Source of the DNA: Chiridota heheva
Lineage: Eukaryota; Echinodermata; Holothuroidea; Apodida; Chiridotidae
Direction of reading: 5' to 3'
DNA length: 64,000 bases
NCBI GenBank assembly: GCA_020152595.1
Contig: JAIGNY010000081.1
Span: forward strand, 62,001 to 126,000
In this document: piece by piece, positions 10,880 through 23,342 of the stretch
Layout: every line of letters begins with the position of its first letter
Position numbering within the stretch: the first letter of the stretch is position 1
Made by a program: the position numbers and the translations under genes
The notes under the pieces: generated by a model
Database searches by the model: none
Told to the model about the DNA's origin: nothing
Seen by the model: only the letters and a program-made list of their open reading frames with translations

Positions 10880-13513
10880 CCCTTACTCTCCCAAGGTTCC
10901 AAAAATAGAATAAACTAATTCTAAAATTTTTGGAAAGAGGATTTTTTCAGCACTTTCTGTTCCATTTGTACCAAAACAAGTTCGTCTTTTATGAAAGCTA
11001 ACATGTTGAACTTTCCAAAAATGTGCATATTTCCGAATTCAAATATGCAAATTAGGTCATTGAATTAGCATATTAGGCCTCCAAACATTCTATCTTTATG
11101 ACACACTTGTGCCTTGTGGATAAATAGCAAAAAAATATGGATAGAATTTCTGAATCGTCCTTGGAAAGACCTTTTATTTGATACTATTCATGGATTTTTA
11201 GGAATCAGAAAGAAAAAAATGACGCAAATATGAAAAATTGGGTACATTTTGACCTAAAAATTATCCCCCAATTCTGTGAATAATCTATCTAATAGTATAT
11301 GGCACTAAATTTTCCAAAAAAATGCATTTTCCCCTTCTATGATGTCCAAAACTAATAGAATGCAGAAAAACAAGATGTTTACATCATCATTTGCAAAAAA
11401 TACAATAAGAAATTATGCAAATGATATGCAAATTAGGTCATTTACCTCATTTATTATGCACGAAAGTGTTTTTTGTTTATTTCTGACCCAATTTCAGCCA
11501 TTACAAGCTTCACAGCTACTTTTATGTTGATAGACTATGCTGATTATCTATTGGACACTTACTTCTGTTCATTCCACATAGAATTCATAAGAAATTTTTG
11601 CCGAAAAGGTCCAAATTTGTAAAGTCTTCTGCTATACCTTGTTGCTGCAAATAGAATAAAAAATAAATACAAAAAATTGCAACTATATTCATTCAACTTA
11701 CTTTAGTTTGGTCTTCCCATAACCAGTTACCAAAGACCTCGTGTCGATCCCGGTCACTCTCCACCAGTACTTCCCACAGATGATAGTCTTCATCGGCTGC
11801 AGGGATGACCTTCGACCGTTGTATCTCCTGCAGCCGAGCGTTCCGCTTTTCCTCCCTGGTTTTGAAGGCAGCTTTTTCCGCCGCAGTCGGATTTTCTTTG
11901 AGTGGTGATGGTGGCGAGACTGCAGCGGAAGGCCTGGAAGAGGGGCCTGGGCTCATCTTCAACTGTCTGTCCCTCTTCCTTTTGGGTTGGGGAGTAGCGG
12001 GCGGCTCGTCCTCTTCAAGCATACGCATAATATGTTATCGCATAAAATGTTATTGTGGTTTCTAGTAGCGGGCGGCTCGTCCTCTTCAAGCATACGCATA
12101 ACATGTTATCGCATAACATGTTATCGCATAACATGTTATTGTGGTTTCTAACCTGCCCCACAATTTTGTGGTAATCGTGGGGACAGACTTTTACAGCCGG
12201 GAAGCCCGGGGTTACATACAGGGGTCCAAAATGTTTGTTTTATCGATCTAGTCATCACCACAACAGTGGCATAGCCAGGGGGAGGGGAAAAGGATCATGG
12301 TCCCAAAAAATGGGGCATAAAAATAATGTACTGGTACTAGGCCTATATACAAGCATTTTCTTCTAAATGGGCCTGGGGCACCCCCAACATGTGTATTTTG
12401 CCCTAACATGGGACCCCTACCCCACTTTCCCCCATGAAATTGTGATTTCGGCCCCTGAAATAATGAAACTTGGATTTTGTGAAATTGGGAATACACATAT
12501 TTCAGTAGGCCTAAATTTACAATTTTGCCATTGGGAAATACATATATTTCAGTCCATTTAGAAATGTTCTTATTGGGGTTCAGCTTTCATTTGTTTCATC
12601 CGGGCTATTATAGAAAGGACCTGAATCCTTTTTTTTATATGTGATTTTAGTGTCCCTTTTACTAGTTTATCGTAACAAGCAAAAAATCCCCGCTAATTTA
12701 TCATTAGAATTCTATAAGCCTTAACAGATCACTATCCATCTCAGCAGGCTCTATATTCTCCTCTTCCTCAATCTGGTCGAGTTCTGGTACATCTTCTTCA
12801 TCAGAAGTACCTTCCGACCCCCCTGAGTCATCATTATTCTGAAGAAAACATAGGAGTCGGAAGGCATGTTCGACGTTGTAACTTGTATTTCGCCATTATG
12901 TGATGTCGAATGTGCGAAGAAAAAAAAAAAAAAAAAAAGACGCAAATTGACGTCATCATCAGAGACCTTTTAGGCAAGTAGAGGGGGTGCATCTGTTATT
13001 GTAATAGTTCGTCTGAACGATCTATTTCTCCTCTACCCGTAGAGATTTTAAAAATTCTAATACAATATTTGGGCCGTTTTTTATAATTTTTTGATCAAAA
13101 AAGGTCAAAAATGGCCCAAAATCACAAATTTTGCCATATTTTCTTCAAAAAAACACAAAAATTGACCAAGTACAAGTAAAAATCGTGTAGCAACCAACAA
13201 TTCAAACTATCTTTATACTTTACCTGAAGAAAAAAAAATAGAAAAAATATTCACGTATGACATTCGTCTTTCAAAAAAAAAAAAAAAAAAAAAAAAAATG
13301 CCGTTTTTTAAAAAATGCACTTTTTTGTAACGATTTTACTCAAAAAATTTCAATATAACCCCCCAACAAAATAACCATATTATGAAAGATCTATTCAATC
13401 TGGTTTGAATGAACTTATTTGCAGCTCTATAGGATTTTGGGAAGGTACTCAAATTTTTTTGTGGAAAATGGATCGTAACTGTCACGGTCACTGTGACGCT
13501 GGGAGAGTAAGGG
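10880..13513 (-). mobile_element. piggyBac-type DNA element, 2634 bp, TTAA target sites
   Basis: Flanked by TTAA at 10876-10879 and 13514-13517. Ends are inverted: CCCTTACTCTCCCA at the left and TGGGAGAGTAAGGG at the right (14 of 14 bases). TTAA duplication plus CCC ends are the piggyBac signature. Minus-strand coding remnants include an acidic stretch (GTSDEEDVPELDQIEEEE, about 12830-12760), as in piggyBac N-termini, and a 111-codon frame (11693-12028) rich in Pro and Lys/Arg that I do not recognise. No transposase core with the DDD residues was seen, so it is probably non-autonomous or heavily deleted. Confidence 0.8.
11995..12152. repeat. Tandem duplication inside the piggyBac-type element
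   Basis: AGTAGCGGGCGGCTCGTCCTCTTCAAGCATACGCATAA...GTGGTTTCT is present twice in tandem. The second copy has additional reiterations of CATGTTATCGCATAA (about 15 bp). Confidence 0.8.
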
Positions 13514-13601
13514 TTAAGCCAGTTCTAGTGATTACAGTGTCTAGGCAATGACCAGAATCATGAGTAGGCTCAGATATAAGAGATTTTAAATTTAGAAACT
13601 T
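13514..13601 (-). mobile_element. L2-like LINE, upstream fragment (endonuclease)
   Basis: Minus-strand peptide SHDSGHCLDTVITRTGL is the HS.GH.LDL(V)I(T) block of the endonuclease. It continues directly in the fragment starting at 10875, with one TTAA when the insertion is removed. Truncated upstream at the poly-T run near 13602. Confidence 0.75.
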
Positions 13602-15786
13602 TTTTTTTTTTTGCTCTGTTTATTTCATTGTTTAGTGTAAACGTATACATTGTTCACAAATACTTTCTGTTGCTAAAAATTACAATCATTGTCTTCACAA
13701 AGTCTTTTCTGCTATTTACATTCTATACATATCTACCTCGTCATCTACCATTGTCCCATCCTTCTTTCTGCATATTTATACATTGTTCACAAACACTTTC
13801 TTTTGCTAATATTTACAATCATTGTTTTTACAAAGTTTTTCTGCTATTTACATTCTACACATATCTACATTATTATCTACAATTGTCTCATCCATCTTGC
13901 TACATTGTTGGCAAAACAGTCATTGTTATAACAATGTTTCCTATGCTATGTACATTCTATGCACATCCTGAGCATCAACTATAGCATCTGCTTAAGCACT
14001 TAAGAGATCTCTGTAATGGTAGTACTCAAACACGAGAGATTATACGACAATACTAGCCACTATACTAGCTACTATACTATACTTGAATGGAATACAATGG
14101 GTAAATGCTTAATTAAAGAACTTCAAGAAACAATCTACACCTGCCTTGGTCTCATTCAAATCTTTGTAGACTTTAAGGTTGAAAGATAAAATGTTATGAA
14201 AGTGATTGACTTTAGGTTGGGACTTCCTAGTTCTACATGTATAGATATAATACTTAGCAATTATAACGAAAAAATTGATAAGGGATCTGAAATGGTTGAG
14301 GTAGCAGAAGAAAACAAGACCCTTGTCTAAATTTACAAGGGAGTTGATGGAGAGATGCATAGCATCCCTCCAAAACTTGGCATTAATGGGGCAATCCCAA
14401 AATATAGGAGAGATACTTTCATTACAAGAATTACAAAAAGTACAGAGTGGGGAATCTAGCATACCAATTTTGTGTAGAAAATTATTGCAAGTAAGAACAC
14501 GATGAATGAAACTAAACTGAAAGTAACGAAGTCTGGAGTTGGGAGACCGCCCTATGTGGTAACAAAAGTATTTTATCCCAATCCAAATTATAAGAGAACT
14601 TTTCGCCTCATTTGTTAACACAAGTGGGAGTCTTAGTATGTACATTCACAATAGATGAATAAACGGCTCTGTTAAGAGTGACTTTAGCATTAAAAAAATG
14701 ATTATTGGAGTTCATTCGTATTAAGAGTAGTTATTACAATACCAGCTTGCTCACGCATGTGAGATTTCCAGAATACCGGAAGTGACGAAATAATACCAAA
14801 ATAAAGAGTGAATGGCAATGAGTGTAAATTAAAATCAATAATGAAAGTATGATATTCCTTTGGGGAACCATTAACATCATAAAAATCGTGAACATGATAG
14901 GCGCTACTCTGAAAGAGGCGTTGGTCAAATACAAATCTCATATCAATTTTAACAAAAGAGTTATTCAAAATAATTTCGTTTTCAAACCCTCTATTCGGGG
15001 TGTGAAAATTATAAGAAGACTAAGATTTGCTTAATAAAGGTATTTGAAATATTAGGTACATCATTGGGGTGAACATTACACTAAAAAAAAAAAATTAGTA
15101 CAATTTTTACGTAAGAAAATATCAAAATACACCTTCCAATTACTAGTTGTACCAGAACAGTATCTCCGGATCCAAGAGCACTTTAAACTTTTAATAAATG
15201 AATCAATGTGGATCATCCGTAAGCTACCATATTTAAGATCATTTATTAAGGCCGACTGTTTAATTTTGGAACGACTCTCTTTCCAAATAAAGTTGAAAAG
15301 TGTTTTATTAAGCTCGAGTATAAAATTACCTGGTGGGTCAGGCAGAACAGTAAAAAGGTAAACTAATTGGGAGATAGCGAATGATTTGATAATTGTGATT
15401 TTTCCTATCGGCTAAGGTCTATTGTTGACCATAGGTTTAATAACTTTTTGAGACTGGATAACTGAGGTAAATAATTTAATTGGAAAAACCTCGGGATGAT
15501 TCGTAAAAAAAATGCCTAAATATTGAATTGGACCATTCGAAATGTTGAAACAGAAATTATTAAAATACGAAGGGTGTGTGTCGGCATACGGGCCAGTGGA
15601 AAAAATGAATGATTTGTCAAAATTCGTGATAAGACCTGACACTTTCTTAAAGTCGTTTAACACAGTAACTATAGAATTAAGTGAAGTTTTAGAACTATCA
15701 GTAAAAAGTACAGTATCATCCGCATTTTGGGATATTTTGAAGGAAATGTTATTTATGTTAATGCCCTTTATGTTAGGATCACATTT
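13602..15786 (-). mobile_element. L1/Tx1-like LINE, 5'-truncated
   Basis: Minus strand. Begins at about 15786 in the RT with NIKGI....and NADDTVLF (near 15718, the Y of YADD replaced by N), then NDFKKVSGLITNFDKS and the typical QYLGI block. The C-terminal region has RYFQFSFIHRVLTCN and the zinc-knuckle CTFCN...ISPIFWDC (near 14420). The 3' tail is a poly-A, seen as a T run at 13602-13614. Frameshifts are present; a pseudo-copy. Its 3' untranslated part (about 13630-13900) holds a roughly 138-bp tandem duplication. Confidence 0.75.
13630..13905. repeat. Approximately 138-bp tandem duplication in the LINE 3' region
   Basis: TACATTGTTCACAAATACTTTCT...TTTGCTAT-type text from about 13648 recurs from about 13780, including CTGCTATTTACATTCTA(T/C)ACATATCTAC in both copies. 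Confidence 0.7.
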
Positions 15787-15811
15787 AATAGGACTAAAGA
15801 CAGAAGAATTG
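15787..15811 (+). pseudogene. 25-bp exact copy of the exon 1 acceptor/start
   Basis: Bases 850-874, which span the AG acceptor and first codons of death-domain exon 1, occur again without mismatch at 15787-15811. The copy lies exactly between the truncated L1/Tx1-like LINE and the truncated I-like LINE. It may be the stub of a duplicated death-domain exon, or filler DNA captured during LINE insertion. It is far too short to be functional. Confidence 0.5.
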
Positions 15812-17711
15812 CAGCATCCTCTCCCCCACTCTCTTCAACCTGAGCATTAATGACATCGGGAATAACCTTGGCCCCAGCATCAAGCGTACCCTCTACGTGG
15901 ATGACTTCACCATCTTCTACTCCTCCCCTAGCTTTCCTATTGTTGAAAATAGGCTCCAAACCAGCCTCAACCAGCTGCAAGTCTGGAGCAACAATAACGG
16001 TTTTAAATTCTCTAAAGACAAGACAGTCTGCATGCACTTTTTTCAACAATCTCCACTCCAACCCGAATTTTGTGCTCAATGGGAATCCCATTCCTAAAGT
16101 TAAACACACAAAGTTCCTGGGTCTAGCTCTAGACCCCAAGCTCACCTACAAGCAATACATCACCAACCTGAAACTAAATTGCAACAGCTCCTTCAACCTC
16201 CTCTGACTCCTCTCCAATACCACTTGGGGAGCGAACCGCTATGCTCTCCTTAAAATTTTCAGGCTCACCATTTGTGCCAAGCTTGACTATGGCAATATTG
16301 TCTACTGTGTCGCTCACAACTCATACCTCAAGCACATCAAGACTATCCAAAATAAAGCCCACAGGCTTTGTCTAGGTGCCTACAGGACCTCCCCAATCAC
16401 CAGCCTTTATGTTGAAACCAACAAACCCCCCTTTCTACTTAGATGTAGAAAGCTTAGCCTCTCCTATGCTTTTAGAGTCCTCACCAACACCCAGAACCCT
16501 GTTTCCAACCTCATTAGGTACCCCAATTTCTCCACCCTCTTTGATAGGACTAAAACCCTATCCCCTCCCTTCAGCTTACACATTAAATCAGACCTCTTCC
16601 ATCTCGGCATCAACCCCGCTACTCTCGGCACCTACTCCTGGCCCACTTTTCCTCTTTGGGCCACCCCCCTCCCTTCTATCCACCTAGACCTCTCCGCTCA
16701 TCACGAAACTCAAATCCACCCTAACCTCTTCATCAATCTTTACAACCAAATCAAAGACCAACTCTCAAATTACACCTCCATCTATACTGATGGCTCCAAG
16801 GAAGGCAACAAGACAGCTGCTGCTGCCGTCATCCAGGACATCACCCTCAGTAGTAGACTTCCCTTCCTGACTACTCATCCATATTTTTAGCAGAGGCTAA
16901 GGCCATTCTTCTCGCCTTCAACTTTTTGAGTACTCTCCTCTCAGCCATAATAGCCATTTTCTCTGACCCAAAAACTGTTTTTACTTCTTTACTCAATCTT
17001 TAATGGGATAACCTCACATGCCACCTCCTTCTCCGGAAACTCCTTTCTCCCACCCTCTGCAGGAAAAATGTTCTTTTCTTCTGGATACCCAGCCATGTTG
17101 GCATCCCTGGCAATGACAGGGCTGATGCAGCCGCTAAGCTTACCCTCAACCTCCTCCCTACCCCTTTTCCCAAAACCCTCTCTGACATCATATCTCTTCC
17201 CTTGTTCGTGACCGCTGGCAAACCTCATGGAACTCCCAAATTGATAACAAGCTCCACGTCATCCAGCCCACAATTCCGATCAAATCCACCATCAACAACC
17301 TCTCTCCTAACGACAACGTTCATATTACCGGTCTTAGAAATGGTCACATCCACCTCACTCACTCCCACCTCCTTATTGGTTCCCCCCAACCCCTCTGTAA
17401 CAATTGCCACTGCACCCTCACAATCCATCACGTTCTCTTTGCTTGCCCCCTGTACAACCTTCCCAGAGCTTCCCTCGCTCCCCACAACTCAATTGCTAAG
17501 TTTTTTCAGAAAATCCTCCGCATAAAATTATTTCCTTCCTTCATCATGCTTCCCTCTACAACCATATTTAATTCTCCTCTTTCACCCCCTCTCTACTTTG
17601 TTTTTCTTTCACTCATGCACCTCCTTTCTCGATCACAGCTTTCTGGCTTTTGTTCTTGAATTTCTCTCATTCTCCCCCTGTTTCCTTTCCTTCCTACCTC
17701 TAGAATAATCT
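15812..17711 (+). mobile_element. I-like LINE (outer copy), truncated inside RT
   Basis: Starts abruptly at CAGCATCCTCTCCCCCAC, inside the RT segment that precedes LFNLSIND. Has the RT active site YVDDF (near 15893), then an RNase H domain with YTDGSKEG (near 16785) and a GIPGNDRADAAAKL block (near 17105). Close relative of the copy at 1640-6058. It is interrupted at 17711 by a second copy of the same family and resumes at 18880-18948 with its own CAAACAAACAAAC tail. Confidence 0.85.
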
Positions 17712-18867
17712 CGGCACCTATTCCTGGCCCACTTTTCCGCCTTGGGCCACTCCCCTTCCTTCTGTCCACCTAGACCTCTCCACTTATAACAAAACTCAAA
17801 CTCACCCTAATCTCTTCATCAATCTCCACAACCAAATCAAAGACCAACTCTCAAATTACACCTCCATCTATACTGATGGCTCCAAGGAAGGCAACAAGAC
17901 AGCTGCTGCTGCCATCATCCAAGACATCACCCTCAGTAGCAGACTTCCTGACCACTCATCCATCTTTTCAGCCGAGGCTAAGGCCATTCTCCTCGCCCTC
18001 AACTTTATTGAGTACTCTCCTCTTAGTCACTTTGCCATTTTCTCTGACTCAAAGGCTGTTCTTACTTCATTACTCAATCTTAAATGGGATAACCTCACCT
18101 GCCACCTCCTCCTCCGGAAACTCTTTTCTCCCACCCTCTGCAGGAAAAGTGTTCTTTTCTTCTGGATACCCAGCCATGTTGGCATCCCTGGCAATGACAG
18201 GGCTGATACAGCCGCTAAGCTTGCCCTTAACCTCCTCCCTTCCCTTTTCCCAAAACCCTCTCTGACATCAAACCGCTTATCGCTTCTCTTGTTCGTGACC
18301 GCTGGCAAACCTTATGGAACTTCCAAATTGATAACAAACTCCATGTTATCCAGCCCACAATCCCGATCAAATCCACCATCAACAACCTTTCTCGATCGAC
18401 AACGTTCATATTACCCGCCTTAGAATTGGTCACACCCACCTCACTCACTCCCACCTCCTTATTGGTTCCCCCAACCCCTCTGTAACAATTGCCACTGCAT
18501 CCTCACAATCCAACACGTTCTCCTTGCTTGCCCCCTGTACAACCTTCCCAGAGCTTCTCTCGCTCCCCACAACTCAATTGCTGAGTTCTTCCAAAAAAAT
18601 CCTCCAGATAAAATAGTCTCCTTCCTTCAGCATGCATCCCTCTACAACCATATTTAACTCTCCTCTTCCACCCCCTCTCTACTTTGTTTTTAGTTTTACC
18701 CATGCACCTCCTCTCTCGATCACAGCTTTCTGGCTTTTGTTCTTGAATTTCTCTCATTCTTCCCCTGGTCTCTTTCCTTACTACCTCTAAAATGATCTGA
18801 CCTCTCAGGCACAATTTGACCTTCGTTGTCGTGGTGCCGTTAAGACCTCATCAAACAAACAAACAAA
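17712..18867 (+). mobile_element. I-like LINE nested in its relative, with 12-bp target duplication
   Basis: CTAGAATAATCT is found at 17700-17711 and again at 18868-18879, flanking this insert. The insert carries only the RNase H end (YTDGSKEG near 17868; GIPGNDRADTAAKL near 18185) and the 3' region ending in CAAACAAACAAA. It is 5'-truncated, as usual for target-primed insertion. Confidence 0.88.
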
Positions 18868-18879
18868 CTAGAATAATCT

Positions 18880-18948
18880 GACCTCTCAGGCACATTTTGA
18901 CCTTCGTTGTTGTGGTGCTGTTAAGACCTCCTCAAACAAACAAACAAA
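18880..18948 (+). mobile_element. 3' end of the outer I-like LINE
   Basis: GACCTCTCAGGCACATTTTGACCTTCG...ends in CAAACAAACAAAC, duplicating the 3' terminus of the inner copy. Confidence 0.85.
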
Positions 18949-18950
18949 CC

Positions 18951-20192
18951 ATAAAGAGGCATGTTGGAGAAATTCTGAACAAGTACTATGTTGACAGTCA
19001 GCAAAAAGATACGTACCCTGACACATATCCTGACATCAGCTCCCTGGGTGATAAAGATAAACACGAGGACGATGTACTCGAATCTCTACTATTGCTCCTA
19101 TCAGAAATATCATGAAGGACAAATATGAACAACACTCTTAAGACACCTCCGTAGGACACTGTATCATGCAGCTTGCTAAGCCAAGGAGCATTATTGCCAT
19201 GGACACAGGGTCAAACATGCAGACAGATAATTAGCTCTTACATATACGTGGTTAAATAGTACATCTAACCGATTGTTGTTTTCGATGGATATCTACAAGA
19301 GACTATCAAAATTGTAGCACATCAACGGCGTGGGCGGTTTTCTGATAAGGTCAAACTAGCCATCGATTTGCCCCTTAAGATGGAAAAGAAAACGTTCTTG
19401 CAAAACAAAGAAAATAAGCAGGTATTTTATAAATATGCTATCGGATGAGATGCTGAAAGAGAGTATAGACACCATCCATGCAGCAGAAGACAATGCCAAT
19501 CTGCTTTATGTTCAGACAGCAGTCAATATGGCCAATAACAAGACAGCCTTGTGCTTCTGTGCCACCACCATAAACCGGGTACCAGTTTGTTCGTGAAGTC
19601 AGAGAAGAGTGCATTAAAGAGACCACTGTGGAATATCCGGGCAAGATGTTCAACCTTGGGAAGCCAGCTACGCACGCACCTACCATTCCTACATGTGTTA
19701 TGCAGATGGATATCACGTCTGGACTCCAGGGGATCGGCAAAGGTTGTGTGCGAATGTTACATGTCGAGTTCAGCTAGTCATGATGAAGTCAGAAATGCTG
19801 GCCCAAAGCATTGGTATTTGTGTATGGCGGGACGAGATACAACTTTGAATAGTCTTGAGGAGAAAGCTGTTTGGGGACAAGGTTGCTAAGAGCTTTAAGA
19901 GTGTCCACATAAAGACTTTCACCAATGGACGGTGCTGACAGGTACCATTCTTATAGTTTACCCGCAGACTGAAGTATGGGTAGGAAACATAGCACTAAAA
20001 CCGGAAGATTGGGGATGGAACATCCAATGTGAAAGTTTGTTGCCTGAGAGAATAGATAGCAAGTCAGCTCCTAATGCCATATTGAAGATAATATGTTACA
20101 AATGTATGCAGTACTGTGACCCAAAGATATGCAAGGAAATTGGGGTTTCCTGCAATGAATTCTGTGAAAAGTGTCCAGACGGTCTACTGTAG
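18951..20192 (+). pseudogene. Decayed copy of a multicopy animal gene with Cys-rich C-terminus
   Basis: Broken frames on the + strand resemble, from memory, an uncharacterised multicopy family in invertebrates and fishes. Recognisable parts: TSVGHCIMQLAKPRSIIAMD (near 19150), VVFDGYLQETIK (near 19280), a KKTFLQNKENKQ segment (near 19390), LVLLCHHHKPGTSLFVKSE (near 19550), PLWNIRA, LPFLHVL and SRLDSRGSAK (19620-19740), then LKPEDWGWNIQ and a Cys-rich tail ending CNEFCEKCPDG (19995-20185). Stops and frameshifts show it is dead. The family is often dispersed and transposon-like; its function is not known to me. It lies directly after the outer LINE tail. Confidence 0.6.
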
Positions 20193-20251
20193 GTACAAAC
20201 ATACCATTAGATGAATTTGAGTGCTAATTCACAGTATGTATCCAAAAGGGT

Positions 20252-20392
20252 AATGTAATGAATGAATACCTCAATGTGTGCTTGTTTAACGTAATGAATG
20301 AATACCTCAATGTGTGCTTGTTTAACGTAATGAATAAATACCTCAATGTGTGCTTGTAATGAATGAATACCTCAATGTGTGCTTGTATAATC
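20252..20392. repeat. Minisatellite, about 36-bp unit, four copies
   Basis: GTAATGAATGAATACCTCAATGTGTGCTTGTTTAAC is repeated four times, the last two shortened. Confidence 0.9.
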
Positions 20393-20631
20393 ATTTGCCA
20401 TTGGATGGTCTTTGACTTGATTGAATGCTTACAATTTTCCATGTCTTGACATATTTTTAGAGGTCATTTGGGACTGGATAGTATCAAATTGAAAAATGCA
20501 TTCATTATTAGATATACAGTACTATGATAGGACATTGTAAGAATGCGTTTTGGTTAAATGTTATTTGACGTATTTTTGATAACTTTGACTCAAGGCCCAA
20601 CTTTTGCTAATTCTGTTAGTCTATTACAGAA

Positions 20632-23342
20632 GATGGCTACCTAATATTCTTTTTCCAATACCTCCTCCAATGATAATCTTTCTCACTCCTTCCGCAACCA
20701 AAAAATTGAGGTTAAAAGAACCTTCTGAACTTCCAGTCTAACAATCAGGAAAACTACAACCTTCCATTCACCTATTTCGAGCTCTCCTCTGCCCTCAAAA
20801 ATTCCAAATACTCCTCTCAAGGCCCAGACGGCATTGACTACAATCTACACAAAAACCACCACAGAAATTTCTTAGACATTCTCCTCAAAATTTAGAATTA
20901 CCTGTGGTCCTCAAACTCTTTTCCCAACACCTGGAGAGAGGCCATCATCACCCCATCCCCAAACCTAACAAAGACAGTTTCAAGCCCAATAACTACCGGC
21001 CCATCGCTCTTACCTCTTGCCTTTGCAAGATCATGGAATGTTTGGTCAACAACAGGCTCTGCTGGTACCTTGAGAAGAACTTTATCCTCTCCCCTACTCA
21101 AAATGGTTTCAGAAAAAAGTGGAACTGCCTGGACTACGTCCTTAAACTTGACACCTACATCCGTGAAGCCTTTGTCAGAAATCATCACGCCATCTCTAGC
21201 TTCTTTGACCTCAAAAAGGCCTTTGACACCACTTGGCGGTATGGTGTCCTCAAGGACCTTCACTTCTCCGGCCTCAGAGGCCCCCTTCCCACCTTCATCC
21301 AGAATTTTCTCCATTCCCGCCACTTCAGCGTATGCATCAGAAACACTTACTCCTAAAGGTATGCCCAATGACTGGGTGTCCCCCAAGGCAATATCCTCTC
21401 CCCTATTCTTTTCATCCTCAAAATTAACAGCATCACCCAAACTCTCACGCCCAACATCAAATGCTCCCTTTATGTTGACAATTTCACTATCTATTCATCC
21501 ACCCCATGCTTCCATACACTCCAAAATAATCATCAACACTGCCTGAGAGCCTGGCTTACAGGAGTGACTCGAACTTCTCAAAAGACAAAACTGTTCCCAT
21601 CCATTTCAACAACAAAAACTCCTTTTTTCCTCGCCCCAATCTCCATCTTAAAGATTTCATTTCCCTAGTAGAGACATTTCTTGCTTCCTTGGAATCACTC
21701 TTAATTCCAAACTCTCCTATCTTCCCCACATCAACACCCTCATAACCAACTGTCACAAAATCCTCAAATCTCCTCAAGGTCCTCTCCAGCACCGACTAGG
21801 AGCCAATCGTCTCACCCTGCTCACTTTATATTGCTCCCTTCTCAGATCCAAGCTGAACTATGGCAACTTTATCTACGCCTCTGCTCGCAAACTTTACTTC
21901 AAACACCTGGAGGTCACTAAAAACACTGCCCTAAGGCTTTGCTTTGGTGCCACTCACACCTCCCCATCACCAGTCTCCACGTCATAGCCAAGGAACTCTC
22001 CTTTAACCTCAGATGCACGAAGGCTGGCCTCTCTTTTGCTCTCTCCATCCTCACCGATCTGCGAACCCTTGCTTCCATTCCATCCGCTCCCCCACCTTCA
22101 CCAACCTCTTTAATCTCAACAAACGCATCCCCCCACCTTTTGGGATCTGGATGCACTTCCACTTCTCCAAAGCCAACATCAACATTTTCTTGATTGCCAT
22201 ACACACCATCCCACCACACCCACGTTGATTATTCATCCCCCCTAAGGTATACCTTGGTCTTTCCTCATTTCCCTCCACAACCCCCAGCCTTCTTCCGTTC
22301 CAAATACTGCCAACTGAGTAGACATTTCCACGACTACTCCTTCCCCTTCACCGATGGCTCCACATGGGAAGGCTCCTCTTCAGCCGCCAGTCCTGGCCTC
22401 ACCCTCTCCTCAAAGCTACCTGATGGAACCTCTATCTACTCTGCCGAAGCAAAGGCCATCCTCTTGACCTTAAACTTCAGGAGAACTATCCTTCCACCCC
22501 CGTTTCGTCATCTTCTCTGACTCTAAATCCATACTCACTGGCATCCTCAACATGCTCTGGCCCAACCCCCTCATTCTACAAATCTTCAACAAACTTCACG
22601 CTCTTTCCTCCCTAGGGAAGAAAATGATCTTTTTCTGGATCCCCAGTTAGGTCAGCATCCCTGGCAACAAGAGAGCCGACAGAGCCGCCAACAAAGCTGT
22701 TGTTAAATAACATTTCTCCTTTTCCAAATCCACTCTCAGACCTCGGTCTCTCCATCTCCAATTACATCAGTAAGACCTGACAAGACTCCTGGAATCATGA
22801 ATAAAGTAACAAACTTCACACTATCAAACCCAAAGTTGGGACCAACACCCCCCTGCACAGTTGCAATCGCAGGAAAGACATCGTTTTCATCCACCTCCGT
22901 CACTCCTCTCTCACCCACTCACATCACCTTTCTGACTCCCCTGCCCTTCTCTGCCCCACCTGCAACACCGAACTTTCCATCAGGCATATGCTCTTAACCT
23001 GTCCCCTATACCTGAACTCCAGGTCTCTTCTCTCCTCACCCACCTCAATCTCGTATCTCTTCAAAAACAATCCTTCCTCCAACATTATCAACTTCCTCCA
23101 CAACAACAACCTTTTCCACCTTACCTAACCTTCCTTCTCTTCCCTTCAACACCTAACCTTACACACCCCTTTCTTTTCACCTTAATATTTTTTCCCAAAT
23201 TCACCCTATTTTCCCCCTTTTCTCCCTCTCAATCCTCCATCTCCTCTCTGCCCTAACTCTTACACCATAATTTTTTAACACCCTCTTGGCACATTTGACT
23301 AAGACTTGCGGTGCTGTTAAACATCAACAAACCAAACCAAAC
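20632..23342 (+). mobile_element. I-like LINE, second subfamily, 5'-truncated
   Basis: RT with PNNYRPIALTSCLCKIME (near 20988), FFDLKKAFDTTW (near 21205), VPQGNILSPILF (near 21380) and a YVDN active-site variant (near 21472). An RNase H domain follows (FTDGSTWEG near 22350). Ends GTGCTGTTAAACATCAACAAACCAAACC near 23340. Stops and frameshifts are frequent. More diverged from the other three I-like copies. Confidence 0.78.
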
